From contig NC_091144.1 in NCBI RefSeq assembly GCF_041381155.1, forward strand, positions 36,523,262-36,587,261: 64,000 nucleotides of DNA. Direction: 5' to 3'. Below are positions 12,284 to 24,249 of this stretch, piece by piece; positions within the stretch are counted from its first letter, which is position 1, and each line of letters begins with the position of its first letter. A program made the translations under genes and the position numbers. The stretch is from Argopecten irradians. Its lineage: Eukaryota; Mollusca; Bivalvia; Pectinida; Pectinidae. The notes beneath the pieces were generated by a model. It saw only the letters and a program-made list of their open reading frames with translations, made no database searches and was not told the origin of the DNA.

Positions 12284-12443
12284 ATTTAAGGATTAACTTG
12301 AATAGAATTTTTATGTTATGGAGATATAACACAAAAATCTGAGTGTATTCTAAATAAACCGCGAAGCTCTTTATGATGAGAGTACACTCAGATTTTTGTG
12401 TTATATCTCCATAACATAAAACATCTATTCAAATTAATCCTTA
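12284..12443. repeat. Foldback element with about 65 bp arms
   Basis: Left arm from AAGGATTAACTTGAATAG through GGAGATATAACACAAAAATC matches the reverse complement of GATTTTTGTGTTATATCTCC ... CTATTCAAATTAATCCTT. The loop is about 27 bp. A short tandem duplication (AATTAATCCTTATAATTCA, about 36 bp) follows at 12431-12500. Confidence 0.8.
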
Positions 12444-13659
12444 TAATTCAATTTACTAAAGACAAATTAATCCTTATAATTCAATTTACTAAAGATAATA
12501 TCTTCAATACTCAAAATTCATTTTGGAATACTTTTGTCTATGTAATCATTACGCCGTCATCTCAGCCAATCAGAGGTAAAGTCACGAATGGCGACGCTAT
12601 TTTTTCCTTTATTGGCTGATAAAGTAAATGTTTAAGCCAATGAAAATGCTTGTAACAAGCAAAATTGAATTATATCAATATAGTTCAAAATATCAAAGTT
12701 TCCATCTCACTAAATATATAACTGGTATCCATCGAGAAACGAGGAATATCCTCTATGTAATGTCATTTCTGTGTAGGATTCTATAAATCAATGTATCAGA
12801 AAATGAAAGACTAATTAATTTATGAAGTGTTACTAAAGTGGAACTTACTCCTGCAGAAACTTCATAAATAAACTTTATTGTATTCAATTCTAAGAAATAA
12901 AAGCTTGAAGGCCATAAGAAATATATAAGTTAATAAAGGCAGTGTTTTATTCTAAGAAATATCCCACTTCTGACACCATGTCAGGTATTCATCACGCAAG
13001 ATGACTTCCAGTCCAACCACCTGTATTACCTCGCTCACTGGAGAGTTACACAAACATGGAGATTACAATATTAGCAGCAGAGCTGGATAAAATATATATA
13101 AATATATAAACCTATACATGTATACTGCACTCCTACAGAAACTTCATTAAAAACTTGATTGTATTCTATTCTAAGAAATAATGACCTTGAAAGTCATTAG
13201 AAATACATAAATTAATAAAGCCAAAATAGTTGTCATGGAGTACATGTTGTCTCGATATAAAACAACTCAGAATATTTTTTCTTTATTTAATCTCATGATG
13301 ATATAACAGGAAAATACACTTTAATTGGCAAAAGAAATCAGTCTTTTCTGACGACTGCATTGCAATGTGGCATGTCTAAATATTCAATGACCTACACTAC
13401 ACACAGATTAACCCATGTAACAAAATATTTCATCAACAGGTATATTTTTACAGGTGATTCCCAATGCTATCAAGTTCTACAAAATATACTCCTGGTTGCA
13501 AATTTAAAGGCAAATATATTAAATTCATATGTGTATATATGTAAACTTCTAAATATTCTGTGACAACAATAGTTCCTTGAAAAATACATTGAAGAGATAA
13601 TATTATTTCCTCTGTTTTAATTCTGGTGCTTTATTGTTATCCATAGTCAACCTTTAATT

Positions 13660-13872
13660 ACTAGCACCGTTAAACGGTTTGACTGGTTGGACCTAGTTGC
13701 CCGTTTATGAGTTAAAGACGGATCTGGTGATTTTATATTGTTTTATAGAAGAGCTTTGACAAAGACCTCACAGGCCTGTATATAAAATTGTAGGTCCCTC
13801 AGGATTTATGCGTGAAATATTGACTTTAACAAACGCTCAAACTGGTTGTTCTGAATAAACCAAAATGGCCTA
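13660..13872 (+). mobile_element. Dispersed element family M3, copy 1
   Basis: Contains GGTTTGACTGGTTGGACC, GGTGATTTTATATTGTTTT, CTCACAGGCCTGTAT and a final AATAAACCAAAATGGCC. It matches 25971-26170 and 62310-62523. The ends are loosely inverted (GGCCATTTTGGTT type). Non-coding. Confidence 0.7.
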
Positions 13873-13947
13873 ATAGTGCCCAAAATCACTATAACTCAAC
13901 AACTTAAACTTGTCTGAAAAGTTTAAAAAAATTGAATGGACAATACA

Positions 13948-14128
13948 GAGGTTTTGAGATACCAAAACAACATGGGTAAAGTACAATTTACTGTCAAGTA
14001 ATCCTACCTTCTGTTGATTGTGACGAAATTTTTTCATATAATTTTTGTGACATCACAATTACTGAAAGGTGAGACTTCTTGATGGTGAATTGTACTTTAC
14101 TCATATCGTTTGGTATCTCCAAACCCTC
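13948..14128. repeat. Foldback element with about 40 bp arms
   Basis: GAGGTTTTGAGATACCAAAA...GGGTAAAGTACAATT is inverted as AATTGTACTTTACTC...TTTGGTATCTCCAAACCCTC. Confidence 0.8.
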
Positions 14129-14286
14129 ACATTTTTAATTTCTAGAGGATACTAAATAAATTCAAATTTCACAAAATGTACAATGATAGCAATAGTTGTA
14201 ATCACAAACAACCTCTCATAACCAGCTGATTTCCAACCAATGTCAAAGTTTTTGTTAAAACATATCCAGAATATGATGGTCAATCT

Positions 14287-14400
14287 TTAAAGATGTTCTC
14301 TATCAAAAACAGGAGCAGATAATTTAGCATTTTTCTTTAGTTACAAAAGTTATTTACTTTACACCATTAACACCATTGAAAAGTTTGAGCTTCTAAGGTT
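14287..14400 (+). mobile_element. M1 MITE, left-end fragment
   Basis: Starts at TTAAAGATGTTCTCTATCAA and continues with the M1 landmarks CAGGAGCAGATAATTTAGCA and CCATTGAAAAGTTTGAGC, then loses similarity. There is no right terminus. Confidence 0.6.
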
Positions 14401-14837
14401 ACAAACATAAATAATAAGAGCAACGTCAGTCAAATAAAATTAGAATAATTAAACAAATTTACTTAATTAACATTTGAATTTCTCATTTTGTGTTAAAATT
14501 TTGAAATTTAGACCCACAAAAATAACCAGTTAAATGAATACATGACTAGGTATAGACTGCTATATTCTAGAAAAGCAGACAACAAAATGGCGATGCTTAA
14601 AGCAATTATGTTTATGTAATGGTCCCTTTATCACTTTCAAAACAACCTCGCCACAAAGATACCAAAATAGCACTTTTAATGAAACAACAAATAAACAATA
14701 ATCCTCTAAAAGAATCATGGTCAAAAGGTTAAATCATGATAACAATAAAATGTGACAAATAAATGTAAGAAATTAAGTACCGTACAAATCAAAATGAACA
14801 AATTGTGTATTTAAAAACTTCATATACATGTATATTG

Positions 14838-15830
14838 AACAAGAGGTCCATGAGCCTTAATGGCCATCTGACTATTGGCAAAATACTACATGGCCAAAGC
14901 ACAGGGACCTGTCATGAATTTCTAACCAAAAGTATAGATAATATTTATAATTTTTTTTTTAAAGTTACTGACTTTGTCCCAAGGCCTTTCTGCCTTCACA
15001 AGCATCTTCAGGCGGAATGGTGAAACCAAATATTCCGCCCGCAGATACCTGTGAAGGCAGAAGGGCCTTGCGACAAAGTCTGCAACTTTTTAAAAAAATC
15101 TTTTATTTCAATACATTCGTAAGGAACGATTTGATTTTTACTATATTACAATATATAGTTTTTTATATAAACACTGTTAGACAGAAATTCATGCCAGGTC
15201 CCTGTTGGCCTAAGTATACATAAATGAGGGAAACAATGTTTGATACAACTGAAACTAATGGACTGAAAATTCATTTTCTAGATCTTCCCTAACAATTAAG
15301 ACATTGTACACTAGTAACTCTTTAGTAGAAGTTATCTGAAATATTTGACCACTGTGACCTTGAAAGTAGGTCAAGGTCCTTCAAGTGAACAAACTTGAAG
15401 TGCTTTATTAAGCATACTACAGGCCAATATCTTCAGTCTTATACACCTTTCATATGTTATGAAGCTGTTGGAAGATATTTGCATACAAATATCTGACCTC
15501 TCTGTGACCTTGAAAGTAGGGAATCCCTTAATTCCAGCATACTACAAGGCCTTTATGTTATTTACAAAAAGTTGTTAAAATACATCATATGTCACTTATG
15601 TGAGCTTGAATGAAGGTCAAGGTCATTCATTAGAACAAACTTAGTAGCCCTTCATCCCAACATGCTTCAGGCCCTATATCAGGTCTCTAATCTCTTAGTT
15701 GTTGACACAAAGTCATTTAAAGATTTTAATAGCCTTTTTGACCCATGAAAACAGGTCAAGCTCATCTATTTGAATAAACTTTGTAGTCCTTTATCCCAAC
15801 ATCCTACAGGCCCAATATGAGTACCCTTGG
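14838..15830 (-). mobile_element. Helitron-like (Pearl/HINE-type) element
   Basis: Read on the - strand it ends with AGTCAGATGGCCATTAAGG and GGACCTCTTGTT, the family 3' end also seen at 32868, 49435 and 52710. Inside are several units of about 150 bp carrying 'gtgaccttgaaagtaggtca'-like text and CCCAACATGCTTCAGGCC. A foldback is nested at 14950-15098. Boundaries at the right are approximate. Confidence 0.55.
14950..15098. repeat. Hairpin with about 58 bp arms
   Basis: AAAGTTACTGACTTTGTCCC...CTTTCTGCCTTCACA...CAGGCGGAAT is mirrored by ATTCCGCC...TGTGAAGGCAGAAGG...CGACAAAGTCTGCAACTTT, with about 12 bp between. Several mismatches suggest moderate age. Confidence 0.75.
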
Positions 15831-16024
15831 CCTTTCGATTATTGAGAATAAGTTGATTAAATTAAGTTTTATGCATGGCAGACAGCACACAGCCGGGACG
15901 ACAATGAATGGTGTACGATGGCTTAAGATAATCCTGACCTTTCCTGACCTAATTTATAATAAGTTCCATTTTCTCAAGAGAGAATTGGTCAAACTGCAAA
16001 AGTCATTTCAATATAGCACATAGT

Positions 16025-16452
16025 TTAACTCTAGTTGTAATATGTAGTAGAGTACATGATTTCACATAGTAAAAAGTCGTAACAGTAGAGTTCTTGATTT
16101 CACTTTATAACTTCAGTCGTAACATACAGTCGAGTACATGATTTCACTTAGTAACAAGTCGTAACAGTAGAGTTCTTGATTTCACTTTATAACTTCAGTC
16201 GTAACATACAGTCGAGTACATAATTTCACTTAGTAACAAGTCGTTACAGTAGAATTCTTGATTTCACTTTATAACTTCAGTCGTAACATGCAGCAGAGTA
16301 CTTGATTTCACTTTTCCATTTTAGTTATAACATGCAGTCGAGTACATAATTTCACTTAGTAGCAAGTCGTAACAGTAGAGTACATAATTTCACTTAGTAG
16401 CAAGTTGTAACAGTAGAGTACATAATTTCACTTAGTAGCAAGTTGTAACAGT
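16025..16452. repeat. Minisatellite 3' of the ASB gene
   Basis: Alternating blocks of about 41 bp, of the form AGTCGTAACAGTAGAGT...TGATTTCACTT, repeat about ten times with higher-order pairs of about 82 bp. It ends 100 bp past the ASB stop codon and so may be in that gene's 3' UTR. Confidence 0.8.
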
Positions 16453-16551
16453 ATGGTACATGATCCCGCTAATTCATAATAATGAGATACATCAACAAGT
16501 CACATCCAACACACGAACTTATTAACAAATAATGAAAACAAATGTAATATC

Positions 16552-19500
16552 TCACAATCGGAACTCTTCTAAAGTCAAATGGAGGTATTCCTTTAGGGTA
16601 GAAGGGAGGGGAAGAGTATCAATTTTTCCGAGTCGCCGGACCCCGACAGTATCACGAATCACACATCTACAGTAGTGCTGTAAGGGCCGCGGATCCTTGC
16701 AAAGGTCACGGTACCATGACAACTTGGCGTATTGTTCATCGGACCGATTCAAATTCATAATTCCTTGATGACGTGGGTCCCGAGCACCAGGGGGCAAAAT
16801 ATGGGCTGACACAGCACCAAGAGATTCTAAGGTAGGTAGGTAAGCTTCACTCTTTACTATGGCATGTAGAATTGTTCTGTCTGAGTTTTTATTGCGGAGT
16901 TCGTATTGTAGAACGTTATCGCCTTGACGATTTAAGATTTTATATGATGCTCCGTAGGCTATCAACAACGCGGCGGCTTCGGGTCGTCGCTCCTGTAGCG
17001 AGGTTTCATGGAAACATACATAGTGAAGTGGGCTGTAACCTGAAACATACAAATCAATCAATTCAATTAATCGTTGAAATATGGTGTAGATACTGTAACA
17101 GGAGAGAAGCCGCCAGACCAGGACTCGAACCTGGAACCTCCAAACACTAGTCAAATGCTCCTTAGCTGAGCTACCTGATCACCAATTAGCAATGAATGAC
17201 CCAGTCCAATCCCACCACACTCCTCCCTCCTTTTTCAAAGTCTTCGCCCTAGAAGACATTCGAGACCCTTATACCACCACTGTGAGTATTTCAGTTGTGT
17301 GCCAATTTTGTAACAGGAGAGGAGAAAATGCAGCGACAAGACCGTGATTTGAACCCAGAACCTCTAGCTGAATGTTCTACCGCTGAGCAACCTGGTCACA
17401 GATGAATGACCCAGTCCAATCCCACAAAAATACATTAAAGTTAGTTCATTTTTTTGTTTGTTAATCATTTTGTTTGCTTTCCAAAAATAAAACTATTAAG
17501 ATAAACATACATTTTGTATTAGGGGGTGGAGAAAAGCCATGAAGGAAAACCATCGGTATATGGCAACTGCACCACATATGATTTGGACTTGTGACCCAGA
17601 AGTGGAAGGTTTGCAGTTAATATGTCGGGACTTCTTAACCACTCGGACAATGCAGTTTAAGTTTTCAAATAGAAAAATAAACAACAGGTGTCACACGACA
17701 TACCAAGAGATTCTGGGATGTTGACGTCCGTGTTGTAGCCATTCATGACTAATTGTCTCAACATGTCCATAGAGAAGGACTTGTTAGCCTGGACGACAAG
17801 ATGTAGAGGACTTAATCCGGCCATGTTCTTGTGGTTTACATCCGAGCCTCTCTTGAGTAACGATTCCACACAGGACAACATGCCGTTCTTCACACACTCA
17901 TGGAGGGGTGTATCACCTAAAATAAACATCAGTTAGTGTTATTCAAAACCACACACTCCTGTATTTGTTTTGATATGTTTAACGTCCTATTAACATCCAG
18001 GCCCTATTAGGACATGCTAGGTCTGTAATGTGTAGGAAAGCTAAAGTACCTGATGAAAAACCACCAGCCTATGTTCAGCACTTGGCAACTGCTTCACATG
18101 GGATTCAAACTCGCAACCACGAGGTGGAGGTCTTGTAGTATTATGTCAAAACATCTTAACCACTAAGGCCTCACAGTAGGGGAGTATCATATAAAACAAA
18201 GATCAAATATTGTTTTCAAAAATCAAAGTACTGTAAGTACTGAAGGAGGTGTAATTCAAAATCACATTTGCTAAAAAGCTTAAAGCTGACAATGCAAGTT
18301 AAAAACATTCAGTTGAAATTAAAAAAAATATATATTAACGAAATATTTTTTTTCAAAAATTGTTTCTGAGACATCCCCTAGTTATGACAGTGTGGTATCT
18401 AAGGAAGTGGCAGCCATTTTTCTTTTGCTCTGCTTAGTAACCTTCACTGGCCAACCCCCTATATAAAGCACGGGACACTTAACACACGTGTATCATTCCA
18501 AACATGTCTTGTCTTAGATACACATGGCCCGATATTGCAAATAACAATGTCAAATTGAAAATGAACACTGCACTCATCTGACAATATTTCATTGAAGTAA
18601 TAGATGAATGTGTTGTTAGCTATATCCCAACATATGTCCAATACGAACTAATAAAACACTTCAATATACACTAAGTTTTACACGTACATGTACAACGACA
18701 CGTGTGTGTCCTTGATAGTTATCGCTCCTTCGGGTGAGGTACGTAGTCACGTGTATATGGTCAGTTGAGTGCATCGGGTACGATGATATACGTGGAGATA
18801 TGTGGACGGATTATTGTTTGGATTTCTATTCACTTGCGTTGGAATTTTATTTTGAGAAGTATCTGAATGACAACTTAGAGGAGTTGACATGTTTTCATGC
18901 TAAAAAAAAGTCCCATATAGTTTTACAGGTGAGGGTTTTGTTTACCTATTTGTATGTGATATAACCTGTGGACTGCTAGGTGTATAGATACATGAATGAG
19001 CGCACGTGTGTCGATTCACGCGCTTTATATAGGGGTCGGTGAGTCGTCGGAATGTAAAACAAAAATGGCTGTCCTCAACCGGGGAATGTCTCATAAACGA
19101 TTCTTGAAAAAAAGAGTATACTTATTTAAAAAAAAAACATTTTAATAATTTAACTTGCATTGTCAGCTTTAATTTCATATTTACCACATAGCTTTAAAAA
19201 TGTTGGTTGATTGGAAACCAAACTTTACTTTATGTAAGCATGATTGCTACTACAAACTATGATTTGATTGCACAAAAGAAAAAGAAGAGATAATAGTCTA
19301 TAAAGAAGCATTTATACCGCAACATGAACATGGTTCTGTCGTCTGAACGTCAAATTGTCATCAATATTGATGTTGTCATCGACAATTCATACCTGTCTGT
19401 TTTGAAGGAAGAGATAAAATGTCCTTCCATATTGCATTGTTGAGATGAGCATGTACACAATCTTCAAAAGACTTCTGGGAGGCTATATACAGACTAGTGC

Positions 19501-22500
19501 GACCAAACTCATCGACCGCATTATAATCTGCTCCGTCCCAGATCAGCTTGGTAACACAGTCCACGTGATTATTGGCTGCAGCCAGATGGAGAGGAGTTGT
19601 CCCCCCTGCATGTGGAAAAGCTGAAATAAAAGATGAAGTTCAGATTGAGAAATTTTTCGTATAGATTTGCTATGCTCATCAGCCATTACAATAAATCGTT
19701 AATTGTTATTCTAGATTTTAAAGATACTAAAAACTTACCACAAATGTTTTGCATAAAATTTTTGACATTAGAAATGATGAATCCATCAAGAGTCAAAAGT
19801 CCAACTCATTCACCCCTAAAGACACAATTGAATGCCTCTGATTCAAAGGCTGGACCAGTTCATTATCAATTTTCAGGGGTGAATGAGTTAAACCATATAT
19901 TTATTTTGAAAATACCTGTATAGGATCCCTGTTTAGAAAATTTGGTTCCAACATTGCATAATGCTTCAGCATCGAGAAGTTTCTGCAGACATTCAGTGTG
20001 GCCCATTTCTGCTGCCATGTGTAATGCTGTTACATCAAAACGGTCTTTGGCGTTAATGTCAGCTGAAATGTAGAAATAACAAATTCCAGGGTTGTGGTCA
20101 AGAACAGCAAGCAATAGATAAAATTAGGGCTAGTTGGGTTTGGATTTCCAGAAGACTTTCAGGACTGTCAAAATTAAAACACACTTAAATATGAAATAAG
20201 GTGAATATTACATTTTTTACAGATAACATAGTTTTATTTTCACTGACAAGTAACGTATTAGCCCCAATAAGTACCAGTGATTTCTTTAAGTTCCAAACTC
20301 CATACAAATGAACAATTATCGCACATCTCAAATTTAACCATAATCAAAATCTTGGGCTGTTAATATGACAAGCTGCAAGTGGGAAGTGACAATATATTAA
20401 AGTGAGTGCAAAATGTTTTCTTCTAACTTTTAAGACATATTTGACCCTAAATTAACCTATAGAATTTAATCCCACAATTAAGTATTGCTATCTTCAGATT
20501 TGTACTAAAATGCCCAGAATTTTATCATATATACATATATATATATAGGCAGCTGGCTATAAACTAGGGCTGCAACAGGTACTTTTTGTCCTGGTCTGCA
20601 CGGTACCTGAATTTCAATACCCAACGGTCAACCTGTACCTGGTACTCGACATATATTACCGTATTTTTGCGCGTATAGTGCGCACCCGCGTATAGTGCGC
20701 AGGTACGTTTTTGAGTTTCATTTGGGAAAAAAAAAATATTAACAAAAAAAAATCTCAGTTTTTGTATCTTCGATCACAACATTTTGCATTGCCTCCAAAC
20801 ACTTTTGAAGAACAAAATCAAACGGTTCTTATTGTTTATCAGTGCTTAAAACAACCTTCTGTTTATTAAAATTAACTGGCGAGAGGAGTTTGACACGATG
20901 ATTGACACTTTGTTTACACAACGGCAGGCCTAGTTAGCTTGTGAATTGCCGGTGACACTATAATGAGGATATCAACAACGATGTTTTTACAATCAAATAA
21001 TTAACCATACCTTGTGTAATTCCAAGTGGTATCAATCAAGTCTATTGTGTATCTGATAGGCATTTAGATTTAATCATTGTCCAAGATATTAGCTGGAAAG
21101 CCGACTGAGTAGGCTAATCAACCACAGGTGGCCGCCATATTTGATTACTGACTGCACGCTTCCGTATTCTCAATTATTTCAATTAGTATTGAAATCAGGA
21201 TGATATCTTACAGAACCATTTCAAAAGATAGTAATAAGAGTAAATTTTACAGTCATACCATCATTTATAGTGCCGATTGGTCAGTGTTAAAGTAGGAAGG
21301 TTTTAGTTTCGTATTTAATTTGCTGGCTCTGCATGTGGGATTACACTCACTTCCGTAAACATTTGCAAGAACTTATTTATAAGGTAATCTGTCTAAAGTG
21401 ACGAATTAATTACACACTTATACATCGTTTCAAGCTCCAGGCTATATTCATTTAGCCATTTAGATTTGGAGATACCTTACTGAAGATTCACGATCGTAAC
21501 ATGAATCCGGTCATGAACACACGTGCTCTCAAAACGGACTTTCAAGGAATTAAAGATAAAAATTTCAAGAGATGTTTTCCTTTTATATTGAATATATACA
21601 TTGACAACTGACTTAAAGTTCCAAGTATTTAATCATAATTATTTCACGACAACGTGTACAAAATGTTACTGCATAGCTCGCGGGACCTGCCGGTCGGTGA
21701 TCATAACCCAGGACCTGGCCATGCCTTGTACCTGCGTATAGTGCGCGACCCCAAATTCTCACTTGATAAATTATGAAAAAAAGTGTGCACTATACGCGCA
21801 AAAATACGGTAACTTCATTTTGGTACAATATTGTTATATTTTTGTACCCATATGTAGCAATCCTTCGAGATTTGATGCCATTTGCATATTATAAGAATAT
21901 GATCGGGACATCCGAAAACTATAGCCAAATACTCTATCATTAAGCTATGTACTTGGTCATTGATGATGGACCCAGTCCAATCCCGCTACATTCCTCCCTC
22001 CTTTTTCAAAGTCTCCGCCCTCAAAGACATACAAGACCCTAATACCACCATCATGGGTATTTTAGTAGGGCACCAATTTTGTAATTATAGGAGAGGAGAA
22101 AATGTTACACGATACTGTGATTCAAACCCGGGACCGTAGCGGCAAGACCGAGATTCAAACCTAGGATCTCCAAACACTAGCTGAAAGCTCTACCACTGAG
22201 CTACCTGGTCACCCACCAGTGATCGACCCAATCCATTCCAGCTATATATCTATTGTTGAAAAGACCAAGGCACTTCTTGGTGTTATTTAATGCTTTGTAA
22301 GCAGTTGACCTAGGTGGCTCGATACCAAACAGTGTCGGCAAATTCTACGTTTTCATATAGTTGCGCTATGGCTGTACACCTGCAGACATCTATACCTGTC
22401 ATAATAATGCGTAAGTCTGGTGTCATATGGCCCGCCGGAGTATCTCGGGCCAAGGATTCATAATTGAGAAGGATTTGTTAGTCTCTTTACATTACTAAAG

Positions 22501-23795
22501 CCATGCGACACACCTATGAACTGGGAATAAAAACCATTTTATTAACAATTATTTGTCTCATCGAGTAAAATCAGAAACATATATACATAGAGATTGGAAA
22601 CTCCTTCTTTGTCTTTGTTGACGGGCAGAGGTACCTCCGGTTTATAGGCATTTTACCTTGGCTAACTTCTTTTAAGTGTGTTCTTTTAAACATGATATTT
22701 TTGCATCAACACAAAGTTTAAACATAATATCATGGTTTGATGTGATCAGTTTTCCCGATTGATGTTATTTAATATGATTTTTGAAAGCACGAAAATAAGC
22801 AATTTTACCTGGTTTTTTGAAAATCAGGCATTCAAAACCAGAAGTGCATTTTGTTTTATTAATAGATAAGTTGAAATATTATTTTTTTTTTTTTTTTATC
22901 TAAAATCGTACTCAAACCATCTGAAAATTTCTAAACTTTTAGAACATATCAAAGTTATTCTTTTATATTCAACTATTTAAGAGTTTATCTAAAAACCCCT
23001 AAGCACATACAGAGGTACATCTGCCGATCGTAAAATTGGAGGAGTTGCCAATCTCTATGTATAAATATGTTTCTGGTAAAATGAAACACCAGTGTAAAGA
23101 TTAATAAATTTCTACATCTAATTCATGTCTTAAGGACGGCAGATTTAGAAGAAATGTCATAATTTTTTATTAAAAAACATATGACATCTCATGAAAAGAC
23201 GGCTCGCTTCAGAAAGTAAGTGTCAAAACCTTGCACCCGCAAGCTACATCAAAGACTGGGCAAGCGGACATCAAAGTTGTCGCCCAACGTTACTCTCAGT
23301 GCACAAGCACAAAAGCACTCACGCATATTCGTCTAAAACCCCGAGTTACTTATCCTCCTCATCCACGTCCTTGCTTGAGCTAACCTACATGTAAGCAGTA
23401 AACAGCCCGATTCTAACACACTGACATGTATAGTACTCGTCTATTCAATTGCATGATTTCGTCTCACAGCGAGATGACGTTTTAGTTTTAGAGTTTAAAT
23501 TAAACAATATTTACCGCGTGTAAAAACCTGGCGTGTACTTACCTCCCTTTTCAATGAGATACTGAACGATCTGAGGATGTCCCTTAGCAGAAGCATTTTG
23601 TAAAGGGGTCGTGTAATTTTGTGATGCATAGAACAAATTCTTGTTGTATTCGTTTGCATCAGGAGATGCACCGAGTTCAGTTAAATTTTTGACTTCTTCA
23701 AAATCACCCTCTTTCGATGCCAACACTAACAAACGGTCGAGTTCAATGTCTTTTTGAATCATTTCGGAGCTTTTCCTTTTCCGAATGTGCGCCAT
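16552..23795 (-). CDS. Ankyrin repeat and SOCS box (ASB) family protein
   Basis: Predicted substrate-recognition subunit of an Elongin B/C-Cullin 5 ubiquitin ligase. Exons on the - strand: 23795-23543, 20062-19916, 19620-19393, 17916-17704 and 17039-16552. All are GT-AG and every junction is phase 1, giving 442 residues. Ankyrin repeats fill about residues 19-330; recognisable repeat starts include TTPLQNASAKGHPQIVQYL, VTALHMAAEMGHTECLQKLL, TTPLHLAAANNHVDCVTKL, DTPLHECVKNGMLSCVESLL and GYSPLHYVCFHE. The SOCS box is at about 397-436: BC box PLQHYCRCVIRDTVG, then the Cul5 box IDTLPLPSTLKEYL. Joining exons 1 and 2 gives the canonical EKGADINAKD repeat turn, which supports the model. The start MAHIRKRKSSEM is the only ATG opening exon 1 and has G at -3. 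The specific ASB subtype could not be decided. Confidence 0.9.
17100..17435 (-). repeat. Dimeric tRNA-like element, family S2, copy 1
   Basis: Two tRNA-like modules (about 17105-17180 and 17335-17405; on the - strand box A like TAGCTCAG and box B like GGTTCGAG or GTTCAAAT) flank a middle of about 150 bp containing CCTCCCTCCTTTTTCAAAGT. The same layout recurs at 21930-22240 and 24250-24605. The modules are too diverged to be working tRNAs. It lies in the last ASB intron. Confidence 0.7.
17524..17652 (-). repeat. tRNA-derived SINE, family S1, partial
   Basis: On the - strand it begins CCGAGTGGTTAAGAAGTCCC, then ACATATTAACTGCAAACCTT and CACTTCTGGGTCACAAGTCC, the S1 head. The tail half is diverged. 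It lies immediately downstream (on the + map, left) of ASB exon 4. Confidence 0.65.
17967..18170 (-). repeat. tRNA-derived SINE, family S1
   Basis: Full-length-looking copy in - orientation: GGTTAAGATGTTTTGACATA head, CACCTCGTGGTTGCGAGTTT box-B region, CAAGTGCTGAACATAGGCTGG middle shortened, and a TAATAGGACGTTAAAC tail. Confidence 0.75.
18290..19172. mobile_element. TTAA-flanked element with long terminal inverted repeats
   Basis: Termini TTAAAGCTGACAATGCAAGTT and AACTTGCATTGTCAGCTTTAA are perfect inverted copies. Inversion continues inward with gaps (for example TATATAAAGC and GCTTTATATA, ACACACGTGT and CACGTGTGT). About 880 bp, no recognisable transposase; short open frames inside have no family resemblance. 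It lies in the third ASB intron. Confidence 0.8.
19801..19890 (+). mobile_element. M2 palindromic MITE
   Basis: AACTCATTCACCCCTAAAGA at the left and TTTTCAGGGGTGAATGAGTT at the right form a clear inverted pair. It sits 26 bp from the donor of ASB exon 2. Confidence 0.85.
20657..21811. mobile_element. TA-flanked DNA transposon derivative, about 1.15 kb
   Basis: The left end TACCGTATTTTTGCGCGTAT and the right end ATACGCGCAAAAATACGGTA are perfect inverted repeats of about 27 bp. A subterminal GCGTATAGTGCGC motif recurs inside both ends. It is flanked by TA. No transposase reading frame is visible, so it is non-autonomous. It lies in the first ASB intron. Confidence 0.8.
21930..22240 (-). repeat. 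Dimeric tRNA-like element, family S2, copy 2
   Basis: Carries GACCCAGTCCAATCCCGC, CCTCCCTCCTTTTTCAAAGT and GGAGAGGAGAAAATG, then a tRNA-like module (on the - strand GACCAGGTAGCTCAGTGG). The left module is reduced to a remnant. Confidence 0.65.
22455..23345 (+). repeat. Dispersed repeat family D, copy 2
   Basis: Landmarks GAGAAGGATTTGT, TGAACTGGGAATAAAAACCA, ATGACATCTCATGAAAAGAC, CGGCTCGCTTCAGAAAGTAA and GTGCACAAGCACAAAAGC match the other D copies. A block at about 22565-23080 (from ATATATACATAGAGATTGG to CCAATCTCTATGTATAAATA) is inserted and has inverted ends, suggesting a nested element. Confidence 0.6.
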
Positions 23796-24249
23796 GACAC
23801 ATTACAAACTTCCGTAAAGCTGGGGACCGTTCCGTGTAGGGCCATGTGTTTTGAAAATGCAAATATGTCTAAATGACAGATATTTAGTGTTTGCTATAAA
23901 AGAATAAAAAGTTGTATCATAATTCGTTAATTTTATCAAAAATATTTTAATAAATGCTCTATTTTACCACTTGTAAGAATACATTATAAGATATTACCGT
24001 ATTGCTCCCTGAGGAAAGGTTTTTAGTTTTGGAGGTAGAAAAGTTAGCCCAAGATAACGGAGGCGGGAGTTAACCAGTTTAAAGAAGAAAGCACAGTAGA
24101 CCATCCGAAAATAGTAAATGTAGGCACCTATGAATTTAAAATGAAACTGCGATGAATTTATTTAAGTTTTCATAAAAACAAAACATTACTTGTCGTTCAA
24201 CCGACTTTAATATGAATTTAAGGCAAAGCCTCAGAAGAGCGCAGCTACA

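Larger units (their letters stand above)
9653..16551. other. Intergenic stretch between CHMP3 and the ASB gene
   Basis: CHMP3 3' UTR is expected at the start; AATAAA at 10245-10250 is one possible poly(A) signal. No gene was recognised. It holds foldback elements (10089-10219, 11236-11448, 12284-12443, 13948-14128), SINE, M1, M2 and M3 copies, a Helitron-like element (14838-15830) and a minisatellite (16025-16452). Poly-G runs near 11459-11472 and 12020-12032 may be unstable or poorly sequenced. Confidence 0.6.

Noticed and set aside
12985-13072. Possible exon reading VFITQDDFQSNHLYYLAHW after a CAG
   Set aside because: Short, ends in a stop without a donor, surrounded by repeats; no family recognised.
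16872-17150. 92-residue + strand frame
   Set aside because: Antisense to the last ASB exon and part of an S2 repeat.
20567-20660. CTAGGGCTGCAAC, a hAT-like terminus
   Set aside because: Only one end is visible; no inverted partner was found nearby.
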